Assembly: GCA_017627015.1 (NCBI GenBank)
Contig: JAGAHP010000012.1
Span: 1 to 38,165 of the forward strand
Length of the DNA: 38,165 nucleotides
Origin: Bacilli bacterium
GTDB lineage: Bacteria > Bacillota_I > Bacilli_A > RF39 > UBA660
Reading direction: 5' to 3'
The translations under genes and the position numbers were made by a program. Numbering within the stretch: position 1 is the first letter of the stretch; the number at the start of each line of letters is the position of its first letter. Positions 33,363 through 38,165 of the stretch are shown in pieces. The notes beneath the pieces are model-generated. The model saw nothing but the letters and a program-made list of their open reading frames with translations. It was not told the DNA's origin and did not search any database.

Positions 33363-34595
33363 GTGACTAAACAAGAAATGTTTGAAAGAAATAATAAAAT
33401 AATAAATGAAGTATTAAAAAAGATTGAAAGAACATGTCCTAATTCAGTAGATATGGTGGCAATTGGAGGTTCTTTTGCTTCAGGTGATTATTATGATAAA
33501 TCTGATTTAGATATTGTTATTATAAGAAATAATAATGATGCGATTAATATTAGTAAATGTTTTATTATGGATGATATAGGATATGATATATATACTCAGA
33601 GTTGGGATGAATTTATACGTATGGCTAGATATACAGATCCATATGTTACTAAATTAAAGCAATTAGATATTATATATACAAAAGACTCCGATGTAATAGA
33701 AAAATATAAGAATTTACAAGCGGATTTAAATGATAATATGAATAATGACCTATTATTAAAAAATAACCTATCAAACCTATTTTCAAGAGTATCTAAAAAT
33801 TATAGTGATTTATTAAGCGGTAATACTAAAAAGGAAAGTTATATGTCACTTGGAAACTTTATAGAAAACACTGAAAATATCATTTATTTAATGAATAAAA
33901 AATATATTGAACATGGTGTTAAGACAATTCCATTAGATATTATAAATATGAAAGAATTACCTAAAAACCTTATCAATAACTATTACAAACTATTTAGCTG
34001 CGCTAATGAAAATGAAATATCAGATGCTATGACTGAAACATATAATTCATTAGAACAATATCTTATAGAACAAGATATAGAAATTAAAATTAGAACTGAA
34101 TTTGATAGAAGAAACTTTGATAAATCAGATATAACTTCATCTGATTTAACAGGTACTTTCGAAGAATTGTATTCTAACTACTATAACAAATTAAAATATG
34201 CATATGAAAATAATGATAGATTTTTATCATTTAGATCTTTAGTAAACGCTCAAAAATTTTATGATTATTTCAATTATAGTTTTAATATTAACGAAATAGA
34301 TATTGTTAGTAAATATAATCCTAACGATTTAAAACAAAATTTTGATGTTTTTGTTAATTCCTTAAAAGAATGGAAAAAATTATATGATGAAAAGAATAAA
34401 AAAATTCAAATTATAGATAATCCAAAAGAAATATATGATAATAAAAATGTATTTACGACTTACTTAACTGAAACAGAAAAAGAATTCTTTAATGAATTAG
34501 ATAAAGAGGGAGATGACAGTATTACTGTTACTAAAAATATAGTAAGTGAGCCTATTCTAGAAGATTTAAAGAAGAAAAAAGGACTAAGAAATTAG
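33363..34595 (+). CDS. Nucleotidyltransferase-fold protein, unknown substrate
   Basis: A 410-residue protein. Residues 30-55 hold the nucleotidyltransferase signature GGSFASGDYYDKSDLDIVI, with metal-binding Asp48 and Asp50; the third Asp is probably in the MDDIGYDIYTQ strand. The remaining ~300 residues are helical (Asn/Lys/Glu-rich), possibly substrate-binding. This fold includes aminoglycoside adenylyltransferases and MNT-type antitoxins, but no HEPN partner gene is nearby and the length is unlike those families. The GTG start at 33363 follows AGGTGATAAG. It ends at its own terminator between asnB and rny. Confidence 0.8.
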   Translation: MTKQEMFERNNKIINEVLKKIERTCPNSVDMVAIGGSFASGDYYDKSDLDIVIIRNNNDAINISKCFIMDDIGYDIYTQSWDEFIRMARYTDPYVTKLKQLDIIYTKDSDVIEKYKNLQADLNDNMNNDLLLKNNLSNLFSRVSKNYSDLLSGNTKKESYMSLGNFIENTENIIYLMNKKYIEHGVKTIPLDIINMKELPKNLINNYYKLFSCANENEISDAMTETYNSLEQYLIEQDIEIKIRTEFDRRNFDKSDITSSDLTGTFEELYSNYYNKLKYAYENNDRFLSFRSLVNAQKFYDYFNYSFNINEIDIVSKYNPNDLKQNFDVFVNSLKEWKKLYDEKNKKIQIIDNPKEIYDNKNVFTTYLTETEKEFFNELDKEGDDSITVTKNIVSEPILEDLKKKKGLRN

Positions 34596-34605
34596 TCTTT
34601 TTTCT
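34579..34605 (+). terminator. Terminator with GAAA tetraloop
   Basis: Stem GACTAA / TTAGTC (34582-34587 / 34592-34597) closed by a stable GAAA tetraloop, extended by A-T and G-U pairs, then a T-run. Overlaps the stop. Confidence 0.85.
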
Positions 34606-34611
34606 TTTTCA

Positions 34612-34640
34612 TTGACTTTATTAAAAATAAACTTTATACT
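34612..34640 (+). promoter_or_regulatory. rny promoter
   Basis: TTGACT (34612-34617), 17-base spacer, TATACT (34635-34640). Confidence 0.75.
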
Positions 34641-34693
34641 AGAAGTATATAGTTTATTAATTTAAGTTATATAAAAATAAAGGAGAGAAGAAT

Positions 34694-36238
34694 ATGGAAC
34701 AAAAATTATTGTTTTCCATATTTGGATTGATTTTTGGAGTAGTAATTACATTTATAATTACATTAATATTAAATAAATCAAAAGAAAAACAATCTGATAA
34801 TATAATTGAAAAAGCTAAAAAAGAAGCAGAAAAACATAAAAGAGATGCAATATTAGAATTAAAAGAAGAACAATTTAAAATTAAACAAGATTTTGAAAAA
34901 GAGTTAAAAGAAAAGAAAGAAGAAGCTAAAGAATTAGATGAAAGAATGAGATCTCGTGAAGAAGGTATTGATAGAAGAGATCAAATTCTTAATGATAGAG
35001 AAAATTTATTATCAGAAAAAGAAAATCAAATTACAGAAAGACAAAAAGAAATTCAAAAATTGGAAGACAGAGCTAACGAAATAGTAAAAGAAGAATTAGG
35101 TCGTCTTGAAGAAATATCAGGATTAACTAAAGAAGAAGCTAAAAAAAGAATAATGTCTAGAGTTGAAGAAACTATGACAAAAGAAATCGCAGCGTATATT
35201 AAAGATAGAGAAGCAGAAGCTAAACTAGATGTAGATAAAAAGGCTAAAGAAATGCTTGTTTCATCTATGCAAAAATATAGTGCTGATGTTACAAATGAAG
35301 TTACAGTATCAGTAATTAATTTACCTAATGATGATATGAAAGGTAGAATTATTGGTAGAGAAGGAAGAAATATAAGAACAATTGAAGCAGTAACTGGTGT
35401 AGATTTAATTATTGATGATACTCCAGAAGCAATAGTTATTTCAAGTTTTGATCCTTTGAGAAGAGAAATTGCTAAAGTAACAATTGAAAGTTTAATTAAA
35501 GATGGAAGAATTCACCCAGGTAGAATTGAAGAATTATATGATAAAACATGTGAAGACTTCAAGAAAACTATTATTGAAAAGGGTGAAGAAGCAGTATTTA
35601 AACTTGGTTTAGGTAAAATGGATCCAGAGTTAATTGAAACAATTGGTAAATTATACTTTAGAACAAGTTATGGACAAAATGTATTACAACATTCTATAGA
35701 AGTCGCTAATCTAGCTGGTATTATGGCTGGTGAAACAGGTGAAAATGTTACACTTGCTAAAAGAGCTGGTTTACTTCATGATATAGGTAAAGCTATAGAC
35801 TTTGAAGTAGAAGGTTCTCATGTTGATATTGGTGCTGAAATAGCTAGAAAATATGGTGAAGATGAAGTTGTTATTAATACTATTATGTCACATCATGGTG
35901 ATTGTGATCCAACTAGTGTTATTGCTGAATTAGTTGCGATAGCTGATTCAATCAGTGCAGCTAGACCTGGCGCTAGAAATGATTCATTAGAAAACTATGT
36001 TAAGAGATTACAACAATTAGAAGAAATTGCCAATGATTTTGGTGGTATTGAAAAGAGTTATGCAGTTCAAGCTGGTAGAGAACTTAGAGTAATTGTTAAA
36101 CCAGAAGAAATAGATGAATTATCTTCAGTTAAACTTGCTAGAGATATCAAGAATAAGATTGAAGAAGAACTTCAATATCCAGGTACTATTAAAGTAGTAT
36201 TAATAAGAGAAACAAGAGTTGTAGAAGAAGCTAAATAA
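34694..36238 (+). CDS. rny: Ribonuclease Y
   Basis: A 514-residue membrane-anchored endoribonuclease that starts mRNA decay. Order: N-terminal membrane helix (4-26), long coiled coil (about 30-190), KH domain with [16 protein letters not shown], and the HD catalytic domain with [10 protein letters not shown] and [10 protein letters not shown]. Length and order are typical of RNase Y. AAGGAGAG precedes the ATG. It lies downstream of recA as in Bacilli generally. Confidence 0.97.
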   Translation: MEQKLLFSIFGLIFGVVITFIITLILNKSKEKQSDNIIEKAKKEAEKHKRDAILELKEEQFKIKQDFEKELKEKKEEAKELDERMRSREEGIDRRDQILNDRENLLSEKENQITERQKEIQKLEDRANEIVKEELGRLEEISGLTKEEAKKRIMSRVEETMTKEIAAYIKDREAEAKLDVDKKAKEMLVSSMQKYSADVTNEVTVSVINLPNDDMKGRIIGREGRNIRTIEAVTGVDLIIDDTPEAIVISSFDPLRREIAKVTIESLIKDGRIHPGRIEELYDKTCEDFKKTIIEKGEEAVFKLGLGKMDPELIETIGKLYFRTSYGQNVLQHSIEVANLAGIMAGETGENVTLAKRAGLLHDIGKAIDFEVEGSHVDIGAEIARKYGEDEVVINTIMSHHGDCDPTSVIAELVAIADSISAARPGARNDSLENYVKRLQQLEEIANDFGGIEKSYAVQAGRELRVIVKPEEIDELSSVKLARDIKNKIEEELQYPGTIKVVLIRETRVVEEAK

Positions 36239-36249
36239 GCTTCTTTTTT
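36225..36249 (+). terminator. Terminator after rny
   Basis: 8-bp stem ending AGAAGCT / AGCTTCT (36226-36232 / 36238-36244), 5-base loop, T-run; overlaps the stop. Confidence 0.75.
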
Positions 36250-36291
36250 CATACTTTAAAATAGGTTTCATATAATTAAATGGGTGAAACT

Positions 36292-37206
36292 ATGAAGAAT
36301 ATCATTAATTATTATTATAATTTTAATTTATTAGATGTTTATTTAGTTGATAATAAATATTATTTTAATTATAAAAATAATGATTATTTCTTTATAGTTT
36401 TTGATAGACCTATTGAGGATGCTCAAAGTATATATAATCTTTTTTTAGAATTAAAAAAAAGAAGATTACTAACAAATGATATTATTTTAAACAAAGATAA
36501 TCAAATAATAACTTTTGTTAATAATACTCCATATATATTATTAAAAGATAATGTAAAAAATAATCAAATAAATATAAATGATATTTTATATATTCAAAAC
36601 AATACAATAAATATAATAAAAGATAAAAAATTATTTAGAAATAATTGGATAAATATGTGGGAAGCAAAAATAGATTACTATGAACAAATTATGAATAATA
36701 CTCTAGGTAAATATAAAATACTGAATAGTACTATAGATTATTATATTGGACTAGGTGAAAATGCAATTAGTTATTTAGTAAATAATAAGATAACAAACAG
36801 TGTATTATGTTTATCTCATAAAAGAATTGATATAAATAAAAGTGCATTTGATTTTTATAACCCTATTAATTATATATTAGATAATAGAGTTAGAGATTTT
36901 AGTGAATATATTAAAAACTTATTCTTTTTAGACATGATATCTATTAATAATTATAAATATTTTTTAGATTATATGAATTTTACTAGAGAAGAATATATAT
37001 TATTAATATCAAGATTATTATTTCCTACATATTATTTTGATATGTATGATAATATTATCAATTATAATTTAGATGAGAAAGTAATTGAGGATATTATTAA
37101 TAAAACAGATAGTTATATATCCTTTATAAGGGATATAATGATGTATATAATCTATCAAAAGAGAATTAATATACCTTTTATTGAATGGATAATAAAAGAT
37201 GCCTAA
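36292..37206 (+). CDS. YutH/CotS-like protein (degenerate kinase fold)
   Basis: A 304-residue protein similar in pattern to the CotS/YsxE/YutH group of spore-coat-associated proteins, which have an aminoglycoside-phosphotransferase-like fold. The best match is LCLSHKRIDINKSAFDFYNPINYILDNRVRDFSEYIK, corresponding to the kinase catalytic loop and the DxR-type region. The kinase HxDxxxxN triad reads HKRIDINKSAFDF, so catalytic ability is doubtful. It is very rich in Asn, Ile and Tyr. The ATG at 36292 follows GGTGAAACT; an in-frame ATG at 36280 lies within the SD region. It overlaps the convergent NifU-type gene by 4 bases. Confidence 0.65.
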   Translation: MKNIINYYYNFNLLDVYLVDNKYYFNYKNNDYFFIVFDRPIEDAQSIYNLFLELKKRRLLTNDIILNKDNQIITFVNNTPYILLKDNVKNNQININDILYIQNNTINIIKDKKLFRNNWINMWEAKIDYYEQIMNNTLGKYKILNSTIDYYIGLGENAISYLVNNKITNSVLCLSHKRIDINKSAFDFYNPINYILDNRVRDFSEYIKNLFFLDMISINNYKYFLDYMNFTREEYILLISRLLFPTYYFDMYDNIINYNLDEKVIEDIINKTDSYISFIRDIMMYIIYQKRINIPFIEWIIKDA

Positions 37207-37218
37207 TTGGCATCTATT
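37198..37218. terminator. Bidirectional terminator
   Basis: 6-bp stem GATGCC / GGCATC (37198-37203 / 37209-37214) with TAATT loop, spanning the overlapping stops of two convergent genes. U-tracts are short. Confidence 0.6.
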
Positions 37219-37436
37219 TGTCTTACTTCTAATACTTCAGGAATTTCTGATGTTAATATTGCTTCTACTGTATCTTTTATTTCAAAATCCGCTATCGCGC
37301 AGTTCGCACAAGCTCCAGCAAGTTTTACATAAACAATACCATCTTCATATTTAACAAATTCAACATCCCCACCATCATTCATTAAAAATGGTCTTATTTT
37401 TTCAATAACAAATTTAATATGATCTATTGTATCCAT
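37203..37436 (-). CDS. NifU C-terminal domain Fe-S scaffold/carrier (YutI-like)
   Basis: A 77-residue protein consisting only of the NifU C-terminal domain, which binds or delivers iron-sulphur clusters through CxxC. Visible are IRPFLMNDGGDVEFV and GACANCAIADFEIKDTVEAIL. The ATG at 37436 follows GGAGG with 7-base spacing; the longer frame from 37463 reaches into the -10 region (TATAAT on the minus strand). It could serve the Fe-S enzymes of this organism, such as radical SAM proteins. Confidence 0.93.
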   Translation of the reverse strand: MDTIDHIKFVIEKIRPFLMNDGGDVEFVKYEDGIVYVKLAGACANCAIADFEIKDTVEAILTSEIPEVLEVRQIDAN

Positions 37437-37536
37437 ATGAATTCCTCCAAAAGTATTATACATTATATTTATACTAATTTCAAAAAAAATTAAAAAAATG
37501 TAAAAAAAGTGTTATAATAACCATTAGGTGAGAAGG

Positions 37537-37887
37537 ATGTATAGGTTAAACGATATTATCGTTGTTACAGTTACATCTATCAAAGATTACGGAGTGTTTG
37601 TAAAAACAGATTCAGATTATACAGGTTTAATCCATATATCAGAGATAAATGGAGAATATATAAGAAATATAAAATCTTATTTTAAAAATATGACAACATT
37701 TAAAGCTAGAGTAATAGGAATTGATGAAGAAAAAAAGCATCTTAGTTTAAGCATGAAAAATTTAAATTCAAATAGTTCTAAAACATATAATAATTTAAAA
37801 GAGGTTGGAGAAGGATTTGAATTATTAAAGGATAAACTTCCAGAATGGATAGATGAAACTAAAAAAACGATAGAAAATAGTAAATAA
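37537..37887 (+). CDS. S1 RNA-binding domain protein (YugI/CvfD-like)
   Basis: A 116-residue protein with one S1 domain: LNDIIVVTVTSIKDYGVFVKTDSDYTGLIHISEI at the N-terminus and VIGIDEEKKHLSLSMK at the end of the barrel, followed by a short helical tail. This matches general-stress S1 proteins such as GSP13/YugI that associate with ribosomes; the exact role here is inferred. The ATG at 37537 follows AGGTGAG; the GTG at 37528 lies in the SD. TATAAT (37513-37518) is a likely -10 box. It has no obvious terminator before the tRNA promoter. Confidence 0.85.
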   Translation: MYRLNDIIVVTVTSIKDYGVFVKTDSDYTGLIHISEINGEYIRNIKSYFKNMTTFKARVIGIDEEKKHLSLSMKNLNSNSSKTYNNLKEVGEGFELLKDKLPEWIDETKKTIENSK

Positions 37888-37911
37888 AAATGAAAAAGTT
37901 TACAAATTACA

Positions 37912-37940
37912 TTGACAAAAGGTAATATTAATGATATATT
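37912..37940 (+). promoter_or_regulatory. Promoter of the tRNA cluster
   Basis: TTGACA (37912-37917), 17-base spacer, TATATT (37935-37940). Confidence 0.8.
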
Positions 37941-37959
37941 TTATTACGTCAATGTTTAT

Positions 37960-38036
37960 GGATTCTTAGCTCAGTTGGTTAGAGCACCTGCCTTACAAGC
38001 AGGGGGTCACAGGTTCGAGTCCTGTAGAGTCCACCA
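37960..38036 (+). tRNA. tRNA-Val (anticodon TAC)
   Basis: Acceptor GGATTCT / AGAGTCC (37960-37966 / 38026-38032), anticodon loop CTTACAA giving TAC, CCA encoded at 38034-38036. First gene of a cluster. Confidence 0.97.
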
Positions 38037-38041
38037 TGTGT

Positions 38042-38117
<76 letters not shown>

Positions 38118-38126
38118 TTTATTTAT

Positions 38127-38165
38127 GGGAAGATAGCGAAGTGGCTAAACGCGGCAGACTGTAAA
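38127..38165 (+). tRNA. tRNA-Tyr (anticodon GTA), cut by window end
   Basis: Acceptor 5' strand GGGAAGA, a D-arm (GCGAAGTGGCTAAACGC), and anticodon stem GCAGA with loop CTGTAAA giving GTA. The 3' half lies beyond the window. A class II tRNA with a long variable arm is expected. Confidence 0.88.

Noticed and set aside
33363..34595. MNT/HEPN toxin-antitoxin pair
   Set aside because: No HEPN-type partner ORF is adjacent, and the protein is far longer than MNT antitoxins.

Overview
The window is a stretch of chromosome from a very AT-rich, single-membrane Firmicute, most like an uncultured gut Bacilli/Erysipelotrichia lineage (RF39-like or related). The evidence is a type B RNase P RNA, RecU, GpsB, RNase Y, a CIRCE element, a LexA-type box at recA, an NPKTG wall-sorting signal and strong Shine-Dalgarno sequences (AGGAGG or GGTGAT). 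TGA, TAA and TAG all act as stops, so the genetic code looks standard. Rubrerythrin and a phosphoketolase suggest an anaerobic or microaerophilic fermenter with a phosphoketolase bypass. No prophage, CRISPR array or intact transposase was found.

Layout. 1-5.1 kb: tRNA-Glu(CTC), an orphan radical SAM enzyme, an amidase-fold protein with three LysM repeats whose metal ligands are mostly lost, a two-gene thiol-redox module (small thioredoxin plus thioredoxin-CcdA fusion), a tail-anchored unknown, a CmpB-type membrane protein and tRNA-His. 5.1-6.1 kb: a one-gene islet between two exact 42-bp copies of the tRNA-His 3' end plus terminator. 6.1-11 kb: small membrane proteins, a queuosine-precursor transporter behind a probable preQ1 riboswitch, a hydrolase, MscS, an aquaporin and a Thr/Glu-rich membrane protein. 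11.1-14.7 kb: a second CmpB-type protein, a DUF2974 hydrolase and a wall-anchored GH20 hexosaminidase in one operon, then rubrerythrin. 14.7-24.6 kb: an HD protein, CIRCE-controlled htpG-hsp20, phosphoketolase, an FAD-dependent protein, an SDR and a methionine-gamma-lyase-family enzyme.

24.6-36.2 kb is the conserved core. recU and a class A PBP run leftward. gpsB, rnpB, a RodZ-like gene, pgsA, recA, asnB, a nucleotidyltransferase and rny run rightward. This joins cell-wall synthesis, division, phospholipid synthesis, recombination and RNA decay, in an order close to that of two Bacillus subtilis neighbourhoods. The PBP carries an unusual in-frame two-helix prefix with a second ribosome-binding site after it, and a 37-codon ORF with an ideal SD lies between recU and gpsB. 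36.3-38.2 kb: a YutH/CotS-like protein, a NifU-type scaffold, an S1-domain protein and a tRNA cluster (Val, Thr, Tyr cut by the window edge).

Most genes have compact promoters with TATAAT-like -10 boxes and end in short U-tailed hairpins, many of which overlap stop codons or serve two convergent genes. Start sites were moved to the best SD-ATG/GTG pair where the longest open frame began at an unsupported upstream codon. All functional names are from motif recognition by eye; no database search was run.
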